From the NCBI GenBank assembly GCA_002786025.1, contig NHNW01000003.1:248001-312000 (forward strand): DNA of 64,000 nt, written 5' to 3'. Positions 53,534 through 64,000 of the stretch are shown in pieces; position 1 is the stretch's first letter, and each line of letters opens with the position of its first letter. The position numbers and the translations under genes were made by a program. Origin of the DNA: Zasmidium citrigriseum. Lineage: Eukaryota > Ascomycota > Dothideomycetes > Mycosphaerellales > Mycosphaerellaceae. A model generated the notes under the pieces. That model was not told the DNA's origin. It worked only from the letters and a program-made list of their open reading frames with translations, and made no database searches.

Positions 53534-55302
53534 CTACACCTGACTCTCACTCCCAGAGCCAGAGTACCTATGCCCCATATCCTTCTCCTTCTCATCATAC
53601 TGCTCCTTCTCGAAACCTGCCTCATCATCAGAAGCAGCAAATCCGTACTCTTTCGCCTTTGAGTCAATCTCCTCGTCCGTGAGGAAGGGTAGTTCCTTGC
53701 TGGCCCGTACGTAGGACATGTTCTCGAGGAAGCCCTTGGCGAAGATGAGGTCGACTTCTTCGAGGCTGCGGTTTGCGGTCTCGATGTAGAAGAAGTAGAT
53801 GATGGGGAGGAAGCAGGCGTTGATTGCGGCGAAGCTGGGGAGATGTTAGTTGGAGCTTTTGATGAGGTCGTGTTGAGAGGAAACTTACAAGAGATACGTT
53901 CCCCAAGAGATGTTGGCGATCATGACCGGCGTGATCATGACGATGAGGAAGTTGAAAAGCCAGTTCGTGCTGGTGCTAATGGCATTTGCCTTCGCACGAG
54001 TCTTGATGGGATTGATCTCAGCAGGGTAGAGCCATGGGAGTGGAAGCCAGGTAGCGCCGAAGAAGGCGATGAAGAAGAAGAATCCGACCACAGCACCCTT
54101 GGCTGGCTGCGTAGTTCCTGGGATCAGACAGGCGAAGGCGACAACCATGGAGAGACATTGCCCAACGGTGCCGATGAGGAAGAGCTTTCTGCGGCCGACT
54201 CGCTCGATGACGAACCAGGAGGTGGTGGCGAAGAGGGCGTAGACTATCATGTTGACACCAGATAGGATGAGAGACAGTGTACGGGTCTGGCCGACGCTGT
54301 CCTCGAAGAGAATGGGGAGGTAGTAGATAACAGCGTTACAACCACCGATCTGCTGGAAAAACTGCGAGCTGGATCCAAGCAGCATGCGTCGGAAATGCTG
54401 AGTCTTGCCTCCAGTAAAGAGCTCCCGGTATGGGGTGTTTCCACCGACATGGCCAGATGCTCGGATGCTCTCCATGATGATGCCAGCCTGCAGCTTGACT
54501 TCGTCGTCGTCTCGGGACTTGCCACGGAGCGCGGCGAGAACCGTCATGGCCTCTTCGTGACGGTCTCGGGTCAGTAGCCATCTAGGCGACTCCGGGAGAC
54601 CGATCATGAGGAGGGAAAGGAACAGACCGAAGACGATTTGGAAGGCGATGGGGAAGCGCCAGGTAAGATCGTCGGGGCCGTAGCTGCAGCCGAAGTCGAT
54701 CCAGTAGGCGATCACAGTCTAAGGTCAAGTCTGTTAGTCTTCATTCTTGTTTCGTGTTGCACGTATCAACCTACTCCGATGGCCACGGTTCCACCCTCAA
54801 TGCAGATGAGCAATCCACGGTTGGTGCTGTGCGAGCACTCAGCCTGGTAGGTTGGAATCGTCGAAGTGTTGATGCCGTTGCCAATACCAGTGATAGTTCG
54901 ACCAACAATAAACTGAGCAGTAGCGCCAGCCGTTCCACTGGAAGGGACAGCTGTGATCTGAATGATAACACCAACAATCATGATAAGTCCACCAACGATA
55001 ATAGCCCTCCGTCGTCCGATCTTGTCTCCATAGCTCAGCTGGAAAAGAGCACCGATCAAACATCCCACTTCGTAGATGGCCGTCACGAATCCTTGCCAGG
55101 TCGAATCGTCCTTGGTCTCAGGGAACGCTGCGTTGAACTGAGGGGCCGAGATGATGCCTGACATGACACCTTGGTCGTATCCGAAGAGGAGAAACCCGTT
55201 CGTTGCGACCACAGATACTGCCAACGACAGCATCTTGCCGGTCATGCCCATATAATGAGGGATGCCATGTTCGTTGTCCTTGTAAGGAGCCTGGAACGCC
55301 AT
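53534..55302 (-). CDS. Sugar transporter, hexose type (MFS)
   Basis: Three exons (54775-55302, 53889-54718, 53534-53834) join in phase to 552 aa. Family signatures are clear: FGYDQGVMSGI in TM1, YGDKIGRRRAI in the first cytoplasmic loop, LPESPRWLL before the central loop, QQIGGCNAVIYYLP in TM7, and IETANRSLEEVDLIF after TM12. These place it in the fungal sugar porter family (HXT-like; glucose, xylose or related hexoses), but the substrate cannot be fixed by sequence. The C-terminal tail is acidic and Ser-rich (SGSGSES), typical for regulated carriers. The start at 55302 (MAFQAPYKD) is the first ATG in frame. It is convergent with the CASTOR-like gene and close to the CDH, consistent with but not proof of a sugar-uptake role. 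Confidence 0.93.
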
Positions 55303-56447
55303 GTTGCCGGAACCAAGGTGGCCTACCAGAGGCCTTCTTCTTTCTCTCAGAGGAAGGGTGTCGATCAAGGAAAGGGTCGACGATGCACAGCACCGATGAT
55401 CACTTGGAGTGTTGGAGAGAAGAGGTGGAGAGCGGAGAGAGAAGAAAGGGGAGGGATAGACAATATATGAACACGCGAGCAGTCGTTGCCCGAGAAATTG
55501 CTGTTATCAATACCGACCTTTCGCTCTCACCATCAAGCCATGTCGAGATCCACCTGCTCGCTGGGCTCGGGCAGCATTCGAAGACATCGGGAGCAGTGGT
55601 GGCATCTCGTGCAGGCCTTTTACAGAGGCGAATGCTCGCCGGCGTCGTTCCGAACGCATTCAGCTGGAGGATGGTTGGTGAGTCGTCGTCGTTGTACGTC
55701 AGGTGCTCTCCACCTCGTGGACCCTGCGGACAAATGCCCATGCAGATGTGGGAGGGATGGAGATGTAGGGGAGCTCTTGGCGGAGATTAGTGAGTGGAAC
55801 CGAATTCGAACATGTCGGACGTTTGCGAGAGAATTGTGGTTCTCGTGCGAGATAGCGGTTACAGTCAGGCTGCGTGGCGGACGTCATTGGCGTGCGGCGC
55901 GGTTGAACGCTGGAAGGTCGAAGTGAGAGTGGGTAAAAGCCAGGTCGAGCAAAGTGGATGTTTTCACGCCCCTGGTCGCTGACGTCAATTTTCACGTGCT
56001 TGGTGTTGCTTGCCGTCTCTTGGGAGCGTCTTGGTCCGAGTAAGCACCGATCCAAGCAATTGCCACGCCAGCGAAGTGAAGCGAAGGAAGCAACATGTTC
56101 GTGAGTAGAGCGCCGGATCGCCGCTGGGCGTTGAATCCTTTCGACTTTGAGGCACTATAGAGTTTGATAGACTCTGGCAAGTGAACGTTGAAAAGCCCGA
56201 AGATGGCGACCTTATGCAGGGTCGCAGCATAACAGTGGTTACAAGATCAATCTCGCAGGTCTCCATCATGGATAGGCCAACGTAATCATTCAAAAATCTC
56301 GATTCGCCCGAACTTTTCCTCGCATCTCGGACGACAGTGCGAGACACAGAAACCCCTCCACATGCCTATATCTGAGCATTTCACAATTTGCTATCACGAA
56401 TAGACCACCAGACGCTCTCGTTATCTCATACACATTCATAAATCCCT
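55303..56447. other. Intergenic stretch
   Basis: Upstream of the sugar transporter and downstream of the copper amine oxidase, 1.1 kb. No gene supported; the plus-strand frame from 55486 has no motif. Confidence 0.5.
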
Positions 56448-58618
56448 CTAGCTGCAGCCACAATCATTGCTGCCGCCCTTCTCCTGCTTACCGCCAAATG
56501 CAAGACGGCTCAGGCTATCCACAATGCCTCGTATGCCAGTCTTGCCCGCTGCAACTTGGCTCGGCGTGCTGGAATACGACGGCGGGACGTCCATGCATGG
56601 ATTCGAGGTGAAGAAGTTGCGTGGGCGCAGCAATACCTGTAAGTAACACGGATCAGTATCCAGATTTGATTCAAACCAGCTGAAAAGAATGGGGAATGTG
56701 GTTTCCGACTTACCGTCATCGGTTCGGCCGGCATGACAGGGTAGTCTTCAGGTGTCGGGAAGTGGGTGAGTCCGAAAGTGTGCCAGAGCACAACATCAGT
56801 GTTATCGAGGCTACCGTTTGGATCGGCTTCGATCCAGGATGGAATGCCTTGCGATGGCTCGCCGGAGGTTTGAGGGACGTGTCGTCCGGCTGGATGAATC
56901 TGGTCATCTGAGTACTTGGTGACATGAACAGCATGGCGAGCGAATCCAGCACGCTTCCACACAAGACTGCCCTCCTTTGGGAGCAAGCTCGGGACTTCCC
57001 TGCTGACCAACTTGTACGAGACAGGCTTCTTGCTGTACGGGTTTAGCTTGTTGGTGTTGGCCATCTCCCACGTACGGCTGGTAGATCCATCATAGTCGCT
57101 CTTCGCAGTGCTCATTGTCTCCATCTTCGTCTTCTTGGCGTAGAAAGCGTTTCCGTATGGATTCTGCGGGCTGCCAACCTCGCCATCACCTTGGACAGCA
57201 TCGACCTGGAAGACTGTGTTCTCGGAGCCATCGATGTTGGGATCTACCCGTAAGCAGAAGAGATGCTGGTGATTATGTGCGTTGACTCCAGGATAGACTT
57301 CGGTCCCCCATGGAGCAGCCTCCTCACCTGGGGCGAGGGCGTAGGTGTTCAGGATGCCTGTGAGCTTGATCTCCAGCTGAATTGTGCCATCCTGGTGGAA
57401 GATCCAGTAGACGCAGTACTCGTAGTTGGCGGCCGTGAAAACATGGCTGATGACAAGCTTTCTCGCACGAGTGACAGTGCAGGAATCGTCGCGGAAGTCC
57501 GTGTGCTTGAACAGAATGCCGGCATCCTCCTCGTGGATACAGATGGCGTTCTTAATTGTCTGCGGCTCGCCAGCACGGTTGACGAATTCAGCGTCCATGT
57601 AGTGAATCGCACCCTTGCAATCGCAGCCCAAGGCCAGAGAGTTCGTCATATATCCACCTCCGTACTCTCCAAGATCGAAAGCATGCTTCCTCTGATGTGG
57701 ATGCTCTGGATTGCCATATGGAACCACCATCTCAGCCAGAGACATTCTCCAGAAGACCGGACGAACATTGCCCTTGTCATTGAATGTGATGTTCGACAAA
57801 ACCATGCCCTCGCGGTAGTTGAATCCAACATGAACGTTCCAATTCTGCCATTTCAATGTCCTGCCCTCAACGGTGAAGGAGACACCCTCGGGCTGTGTGA
57901 TGTGGATCGGCTTGAGATCTTTCCTGAACCCTGTCTCTTTTGCAATTGCGTCGGCGTGGTAGTTGATTGGAGGGGCTTTGTTCAGAGGTCGTCGGACTTT
58001 CGGGATGTCGATGTGAATGATCTCTTGGGTGTCTGCATTGTAGATGGGGCAGAAGTCCAGTGGGTATGTGTACTGGCTGTCATCGGGATGCGGCCTGTAG
58101 TACATGAGGGCCTGCTGCAATCGTACGCCCGATCCGAATCGTTCGTCGTAACCAATGGTCCAGGGATCGCAGTAGACCTTGTGCATATCCTGTGGAGAGA
58201 TGCCCAGCATCCCACACTGCTCAATGACCTTTGGGTCTTTCCTGACCACCGTCTCGACAATCTGAAGATCTTCCATCGTGATCAAAGGCTGCACGCCCTC
58301 TGTGAGCTCCCACTTCACAATGCGTCCCTCGTTCAGGTCGATCAAACCATCGAAGACCTTGCTTCCCTTGCCAATCGCAACGACGTCTGCGATACGGTGT
58401 GGCCTTGGGACCGTTTCCGGGGAGGCCATGTATTTCATCATGTCCGCCTTTCGCGGCTCCCACAGCGAGACCGCATTGAAGTGGACGCTGGGATACTCCC
58501 GCCTGACAATCGCGACAGCCTTCGCAATCTCATCCGACGAGAGAGGATCCAATGGGTGGACCGGGGCCACCTGGCCCGTCAAGTGCGAAGACATCTGCTG
58601 GAGGCGTTCGAGCACCAT
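56448..58618 (-). CDS. Copper-containing primary amine oxidase
   Basis: Exon 1 (56714-58618) and exon 2 (56448-56636) give 697 aa. The enzyme oxidises primary amines to aldehydes with release of ammonia and hydrogen peroxide. The topaquinone precursor is Y399 in AANYEYC. The probable catalytic base is D315 in HAFDLGEYG, and the copper ligands are H450 and H452 in NAHNHQH plus H619 in GLTHFP. N-terminal domains D2 and D3 are present, with no signal peptide, so a cytosolic or peroxisomal location is expected. The C-terminus (CGCS) does not match PTS1. Exon 2 (LLRPRNFFTSNPC) continues the conserved end of the family. Likely use: amines as nitrogen source. Family members differ in substrate size. 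Confidence 0.96.
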
Positions 58619-59245
58619 CTTGTCGGCTTCCTGTCCGCGTAAGGTATGGAGAAACAGAACAAAGAATGACGGAGAGGAGAAAGAGAGGAATGTCAGACCA
58701 CTGCCAGCAAGATATACAGAAATCCTAGAAGTACTTTTCTAGGTTATCACTGCTCTTTACATCAATTGAATTACGAACCCCGCCCTTCAGACGCGCTGAG
58801 GTGTCGCGAAGATTGAACAGATTGGAGCTGTCTGCAGCGATGGCGGCGCTGATAAGGGAGCTCTCTGCCCAGCTCCAGATGCGCCGGCCGTCGGGCGGCT
58901 CGTCTTGCTGTTTTCGGCAATATTGTGCTGCCACGTGAGTACGGAGGAGGTACATTGTTGCTGCGACCGAGATGAGATGGAGAGACGAAGTACAGGATGG
59001 CGGAATCAGTTGTTATTGGCCAAGGCAAGGAAAGGAGTTGGCAGGAGCGGATCATTGTGAGAGGCTGTTTTGAGTTTAGCCTGAATGTCTGACTTCACCT
59101 CCCGGAATCTTCGCCGTCGTTGGCATTGAGTTCGTTCTTCGAGACTTCGAAAGTAAGATACAAGTTCTTTTGATTTGATGAGTATGTAGTACATGAAGGA
59201 AAGAAATCAACCCAAGATTCCCTGACCAGCCTTGAACGGGCACTT
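58619..59245. other. Upstream region of the amine oxidase
   Basis: Promoter and leader of the copper amine oxidase gene. A 76-codon frame (58725-58955, minus) reads like protein but lies within the expected 5' leader, so I leave it uncalled. Nothing else seen. Confidence 0.5.
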
Positions 59246-59452
59246 TTATGAGATTGCCCAAGGCGTTCTCGCCGACCTGTCTTCGGGCTCGTGGTGGATG
59301 TGTTCTGTCTTTGCATCGTTAGAAATTGTCAAGGCGACCACTTCTCCTCAGCGCGACTTACTGTGTGTAGTAACATGTCGTGGTGGCAGGACGGCGTACC
59401 AGAAGAGGTACATCTCCTCCCCTCCCACGCGGAAGCCGAAGTTGAGAGCCAT
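59246..59452 (-). CDS. Spliced microprotein gene (49 aa model)
   Basis: Exons 59362-59452 and 59246-59304 join across a GTAAGT...ACAG intron (57 nt, with CTAAC branch) to 49 aa. The ATG has G at -3 and +4. The N-terminal half is aromatic and hydrophobic (MALNFGFRVGGEEMYLFWYAVLPPR); the second half is charged (HKHIHHEPEDRSARTPWAIS). The frame continues upstream as a hydrophobic stretch (EYPLLALALV), and a further 5' exon starting at 59600 or so (MTIETHSTT...) could add an N-terminal membrane span. I do not recognise the family; a small mitochondrial or ER membrane protein is possible. It lies downstream of the caspase-fold gene on the same strand. Confidence 0.5.
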
Positions 59453-59593
59453 CACCAGAGCGAGCGCGAGGAGCGGGTATTCCTTGCTATCTGCCGACAG
59501 TGTGCAGAAATCATGCTGTTGATGATGTTGTGATGGGTAGACTGGGGCCGTCGTTGTGGTTGGTGGTTGAGTGTGTCTCTATGGTCATAAAGT

Positions 59594-60637
59594 TCACACT
59601 CCTGGAGTCGGGGCAGGAGTCATGAAGAGAGAGTTGGGATCGGTCTTCGAATCTTCACCCGAGAAGTCGGAGTCCATTTCAGAGCCCTCCTCGTAGCCCT
59701 CGTCGACCGGTTCCCGCAGGTACTCGGTGGTGGGCTCGCCAGCGTCTTCCGAGTCCTGCTTCTTCTTTCTTCCCGCCGTCTTCATGAACCAAGAGATCTT
59801 CTTCGTCTTCCGCACATGGTCAGGCAAAAGCACAAACCGTCGGGCAAGTGCCTTGCTGCCGGGCTTGGAGAGGTTGGAGAAGTGGCGGTTTGGGTTGTAG
59901 CAGAGGTTGTAGTTCCGCGCCATGAGGTCGGGCAGGGGGTGTGGAGCATGCCACTTGAGAAATCCACCCTCGCGCCGGGGCGTGTCGATCTTGTTCACGA
60001 AGTTCTTGATGTCTCTGAGCATGTTGTTGGTGAAATCGGACTTGTCGCCGATAACCACCTCGCGTTCCAAGTTGGTGAGTTGCCCGCCTCGCGACATGAT
60101 CTCGACGTTGCCACCTGGAGTCCCTTCTTCGCCGAGACGGCATTTCTCCGCCCATTTTGTAGGGAGATCGCAGTCCAGGATGAACATGGAGTCAATACCG
60201 GAGTCGACGAATACCTGGAAAAGTTTCCATGCATTGACGGGAGTGTCAGGATATTTGTCGAATTGCCTAAAGAACCATTTAGCATACCGTGGAGTCTGTG
60301 TACCGCGAGCTTCAGCTTACCATTTGTAGGTCTTGCCCATTCCTCCGGCAGTTCCCTCGTAGTACACGAACACCGCATCATTGGGTCCTTTGTTCTGCAA
60401 AGCCACGCGGAAGTAGTCCAAGACATCTTTCGGCTCAGAGTCTGGAGTGAAAAACACTGGAGTCACTTTGCAGTCGAAGTAGCGTGAGATGATGCCGCTG
60501 ACTTTTCTGGTCTTGTGGAAGTGAGGCGACATGGTATCGCACTCTTCATCCTCGTCGCCCTGAAGCACCGGCCAGTCGAGAATGAAGAACTCGACGTTCT
60601 TCTTGTCAGAGATCGGCCTTGAATGGACGGGGGCCAT
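59594..60637 (-). CDS. Caspase-fold (peptidase C14-like) protein, His motif lost
   Basis: Exons 60321-60637 and 59594-60266 join in phase (TGG split across the intron) to 329 aa. The plan matches a C14-type caspase domain: a strand (FFILDWP), a helix-strand pair (ISRYFDCKVTPVFF), DVLDYFRVAL, then DAVFVYYEGTAGG (89-99), WKLFQVFVDSGIDSMFILDCD (119-139) and a following basic strand. In caspase-like proteins, YYAGHG carries the catalytic His and LLDCC the Cys. Here the Cys is kept (C138), but the His motif reads YYEGTAGG. The C-terminal about 90 residues are acidic and disordered. The similarity is a pattern reading of mine, not a database match. If correct, it may be a pseudoenzyme. Confidence 0.55.
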
Positions 60638-60848
60638 GATGATCTTGAGATCGGTGTCGGACGGGACAGAGTATGTTCAAGTCAAATGAAATCGTTTCTC
60701 CTGTTGAAGTCAGTCAGCGAAGCCCTCCCCAATGAGTCGAAAGAACACAACCAACCAAGTACCGCAAGCCAGATGGTTGTCGGCTCAGACGAGTCTCAAA
60801 TATCTCTCGCCAAATGCTGAATGAAGGAGCTTTCGCCGGTGTTCTCGT

Positions 60849-61489
60849 TCAATGTTGTGATGAAGTGTAGTGGTCGCTTGAGTGTTTGAGGGATGGTCGA
60901 GGAGATCGTATGGGTGAGGCCCACTCGCTGCGGTAAAGGCAGCCAGCGAGGAAGATGTTCCCCAGGGCGTAAGTGAGCGAGCAAAGGATATCACCCTCAA
61001 AGAAGTCCCAGTTCCGGAACTCGACTGTAATAAGTCCCGCGAGGAGGAAGCGGCCCACGGTGAATAATAACCACGATCGCGCTTTGTGGTAAAAGACGGG
61101 TGCCGGGAAGAGTATCGACGGGATGGTCAAAGGAGGGAGGTCTCTGTCGGTGTCGATGTCGGTTGGTGTGGTGGTGGTCGGTGTTGTTTGGGGGAAGAAG
61201 TTTGGTGTCGAGAAGAGGGTTGATATAGGCGGCTAGGAGCTTGGGCCACCCAGCATGTGATGGCAGAGACTGAAATCAGGTCAGTTGATGAGGCATAGAA
61301 GTGAAGTGGGCTGTAGCCAGACTCAGACTGACCTTCGCTGGTGGTGGGTGCAATGGCAGTGGTCGATCGCCGGGGGATGCTCCGCTGCTGTTTGGGGTCC
61401 TCAGTTCTGTGATCGATATCGTTGGGGGCAGGGCTTGGTGATGAGTTCGTGTGGTCAGGGTCGATTGGATGTTGTTGATGAGAAGTCAC
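60849..61489 (-). CDS. Possible small membrane protein, exons unresolved
   Basis: Two frames with good composition lie in order on this strand. The upstream part (61489 down, MTSHQQHP... to a G|GTCAGT donor) is Pro/Ser/Thr/His-rich. The downstream part has hydrophobic segments (SWLLFTVGRFLLAGLITVEF and CSLTYALGNIFLAGCLY) and stops near 60849. A GTCAGT...TTTCAG intron lies between them, but no simple join keeps both frames, so a further intron or a sequencing error must be assumed. The gene may also be two transcripts. No family recognised. Confidence 0.3.
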
Positions 61490-61830
61490 CGTCCAGAACT
61501 TGACAAGCTTTTATACCTAGCACTGGAAGGTCAGCAGGCAACCACCCCTGTCAAATTTTCATGTGAAAGACCCTGTGTCAGATCAACCAAAGTGAAGCTT
61601 TCCGCTGCAAAGGTATCCCTCACAAGGGCAATTTTGCAAGCCATACATACAGATCTATGTCGAATCAATCCCCTTGCGGTCTTCGAGATCCCAGAGACGC
61701 CCGCTAAACATCGATCGCTGAAGGGGTATCGCTCCAAAGATAGTCCGTAAATCGTACAGTCAGTGTCATCCACGCCATCATCAAGCATGTGGACAGCCTG
61801 CTGTTCTGTCACAGTACCATGCCTATCCCA
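61490..61830. other. Short intergenic region
   Basis: Between the uncertain small gene and the 3' end of the right-edge gene. No feature seen. Confidence 0.5.
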
Positions 61831-64000
61831 TCAAAGCTCCGGCAACGGAATCGCATTGCCTTGCGCCCTCTTCGCCGCCGCAACAAACTTGCTTCTCTCC
61901 TCCTCAGTCTTGAACTCGATTTTGACTCCATTCACTCTCTTCATGACAGCCCTCGCCTGCTGTCCCTCCGCTCCGCTCATCGACCCGGTCCTTGCCCTTT
62001 CCACTGCCGCCTTATTGCTCCCAGGCCGTATGACCGTCACGTCGATCCCCTTCACTTTCGCAAATTTCGCTCCGTCATCTTTCACTTTGACTTGTTGTTT
62101 GCTGTTGTTGATCCACCACCGCGCCCAGCCTTCGCCGAAGTTCGAGCTGATGTGCATGAGAGCCAGCACGCCGCCGGCTGCGCCTGGTGTCGAGACACCA
62201 TCATCCTCCCAGAGTCGCAGCATTTCAATGTTGGCGAATTGCTCTTCGAAGGCGAAGGCTCCTTTCAGTCCTTCGTGAATGACTGTCGTCTTCGTAGTTC
62301 GGTAGCTTCCTAGGAGAGTGCGGCCATAGACGGCTGATTGGAAGGCGACGGCGTCGTTCTCGGAAGCGAAGTAGTAATTCACCCAGTTCGTCTTCATTTC
62401 CTCCTTGAGCAACCCACCCCATTCCTCGTTATGGAATTTGAGCGAAATTGGCTCCTCCGTCTGCGGAAGTGATACCTTCTCAGGCTCAAAATATGAGCAA
62501 TAAGGCACTGTCTCTTCGGTTTCGGAAAGTTTGTGTTGTAGTCGAACTTCGCCATCGTCCTGTAAGCACCAGATGCTGGTTGCGACCTTGGTACCGCCGT
62601 GCTCTCTGTTCTCCCGTTTCCGTATTACGAAGACGCGGGCATCTCGGCATGCCGGGACCATGTCGACGTTGTATCGAGGATCCGGGTTATCGTTAGTCTG
62701 TGCGTGCTCAACAAGCTTGCCGCGTACGTCGCAGAGGATCGCAGCATTTCGGAAGAGCTGCCTCTCGAATCTTTGGTTCTCATGCGATCTTACTGAGTGG
62801 TGATCTGATTGTCTCTTGGTCTTTGCTGTCTGTGGTCTGGATGCGCTTGATACAGGCCTGCTATCGATTAGCTCTGATAAGTCGAGAGAAACTATGGATA
62901 ACATACCTCTCATCAACAGGATTCGTTTTCGAGCGCTGCAACTGGGAGAAAACCGACGATGGTGTCGCTGGTGGTTGCAGTCGTTCATACTCCGACGGGA
63001 TGGCCGGCGGTGGCAAGTGTCCAGCACTCTTCACCGAGCTCCAGGTATTCCTCTGACTCCTCGGCGACACGTTATGCTCATGTTCATACTCCGCCTCAGG
63101 CTGTCGGCTGCTGCCGGCAATGGCATCATATTCTTCCTCGACAGCCTTGAACAACGCCGGTAAGGTCGCCGACTCTCTTCTGTAATGTCCAGAGCCACGC
63201 CGTGAGTTTGGCTCAGTCGCGGCATAGCCACTGTCGTTGGGTGATGCCCCTGCATCGAGCCCGCCGCCTATGCTGGAGCGGGCGTCGACGGGAGAGCCGG
63301 TCTCAAAGTCCCAGTCCATACGCTTCCCATCAGAGTGGTAGGAGACGGGCCCAGAGGAACTATAGTAGGCGGAGTCCTCACGGGTCGATCTCGCGCCGGC
63401 GGCGTTGACGGCAAGTTTGGCTGGGGACCCCCGTGGAGAGCGGCTCGCCGGGCGTGGGGGTAATTGGTAACTGGAGGATCGCAAAGGGGGAGGTTCTAGC
63501 ATGCGGCTCGAGTGAGAACTGCTGGGATGTTGATCAAGTGTGGAAGTGGTGCTGGTGCTGTCTCTGATGCTGCCAGATCCAGATCCGGATTCGATCGCTC
63601 TGTCGCGGGCGTGTAAGGAAGGAGTGCTGGACGCAATTGCCATGATGATGCGATGCAGGTCGTCAATCTTGTCGCCGAGATCTCCGTGTACTCGATCGTG
63701 AATACTCGCAATGTTCTCTGAACTTGACGTCAGTATCTCTTTGCCGCAGTAAGCTGATCTCACTCACCCGCCATGGGAACAACCGTCTTCTCCAACCTGG
63801 CCAACGATCTAGACTGCAAAGCCTGCATGGTAAGGTTGATGGAGTTTGTGTGCATATTGAGCATGTTCCGCAACTCAGTGATATCACCTCCTTCTGTGGT
63901 CCATTTGAACGTCTTGTAGTTGGCAACGACCACCTCGCTCCAGCTCCGTTCCACCACAAATCCTCCATTTGTCTCTTTCTTCTTGATGACTTGATACCGG
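61831..64000 (-). CDS. Fungal-specific protein, 5' truncated by window edge
   Basis: In-window exons are 63768-64000 (continuing to the right), 62907-63717 and 61831-62857; introns of 50 and 49 nt keep phase, and about 690 codons are inside. Part one has a helical block (TELRNMLNMHTNSINLTMQALQ then RSLARLEKTVVPM and IASIHDRVHGDLGDKIDDL), as in a coiled-coil-like N-terminal module seen in several fungal signalling or regulatory proteins. Part two is Ser/Pro-rich and disordered. Part three is a folded domain with AAILCDVRGKLVEHAQTN, ARVFVIRKREN and a repeated strand pattern (SLKFHNEEWGG ... WVNYYFASENDAVAFQSAVYG), which may be one or two PH-like barrels. No enzyme motif. Function unknown. Confidence 0.75.

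Noticed and set aside
47181..58618. CDH, sugar transporter and amine oxidase as a dedicated lignocellulose cluster
   Set aside because: Strands alternate, no LPMO or glycoside hydrolase partner is present, and housekeeping-type genes are interspersed.
57263..58642. 459-codon plus-strand frame opposite the copper amine oxidase
   Set aside because: It is a complete shadow of the amine oxidase exon, which carries all catalytic motifs; the plus frame has no domain.
58725..58955. 76-codon minus-strand frame upstream of the amine oxidase
   Set aside because: Reads well but lies in the probable 5' leader and shows no motif; it may be an upstream ORF, but evidence is too weak.
1..64000. CRISPR arrays, rRNA, tRNA genes or intact transposons
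   Set aside because: No regular spacer repeats, no rRNA-like sequence, no convincing tRNA box B plus cloverleaf, and no transposase or reverse-transcriptase motif were seen by eye; a tRNAscan or RepeatMasker run would be decisive.

Overview
The window is nuclear DNA of a filamentous ascomycete (Pezizomycotina). The evidence is intron-poor genes with 49-85 nt GT-AG introns and CTAAC/CTGAC-like branch sites, a HET-domain gene, a CipC homologue, a cellobiose dehydrogenase with a CBM1, a two-LysM secreted protein and a GH64 glucanase. A plant-associated Dothideomycete (Mycosphaerellales-like) is my best guess, but that is inference from gene content. About 28 protein genes can be supported. Exon joins were worked out by hand from splice signals and reading phase.

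Layout, left to right. 0-7 kb: NOB1 (rRNA maturation), a 3.2 kb stretch with no convincing gene, and a four-exon orphan gene. 7-17.7 kb: a RA-PH scaffold protein, a PAF-acetylhydrolase-like lipase bracketed by two diverged direct repeats, an atypical SDR, an NTF2-like protein, a glycine-zipper protein and a stand-alone SRA (YDG) domain protein. 19-24 kb: CipC, an acyl-protein-thioesterase-fold protein that lacks its catalytic Ser and His, and a GCK-III (MST/Ste20) kinase. 25-34 kb: an MFS carrier; the divergent pair ornithine acetyltransferase (arginine synthesis) and aminopeptidase P; and processing alpha-glucosidase I (GH63).

34.7-47 kb: a HET protein, a small orphan ORF, an AKR7-like reductase, the LysM protein, an OYE-family flavoenzyme, a GH64 glucanase and PP1 inhibitor-2. 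47-59 kb: cellobiose dehydrogenase, a CASTOR/GATSL-like ACT-domain protein, a hexose-type transporter and a copper amine oxidase. 59-64 kb: a spliced microprotein gene, a caspase-fold protein that has lost its His motif, a poorly resolved membrane-protein gene and a gene running off the right edge.

The genes do not form an operon-like or secondary-metabolite cluster; they look like a housekeeping region with accessory genes interspersed. Small themes can be drawn: extracellular carbohydrate chemistry (CDH, GH64, LysM, sugar carrier), amine, arginine and peptide nitrogen metabolism (copper amine oxidase, ornithine acetyltransferase, aminopeptidase P, CASTOR-like sensor fold), and several enzyme folds that appear to have lost catalytic residues. 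No CRISPR, rRNA, confident tRNA or intact transposon was found.
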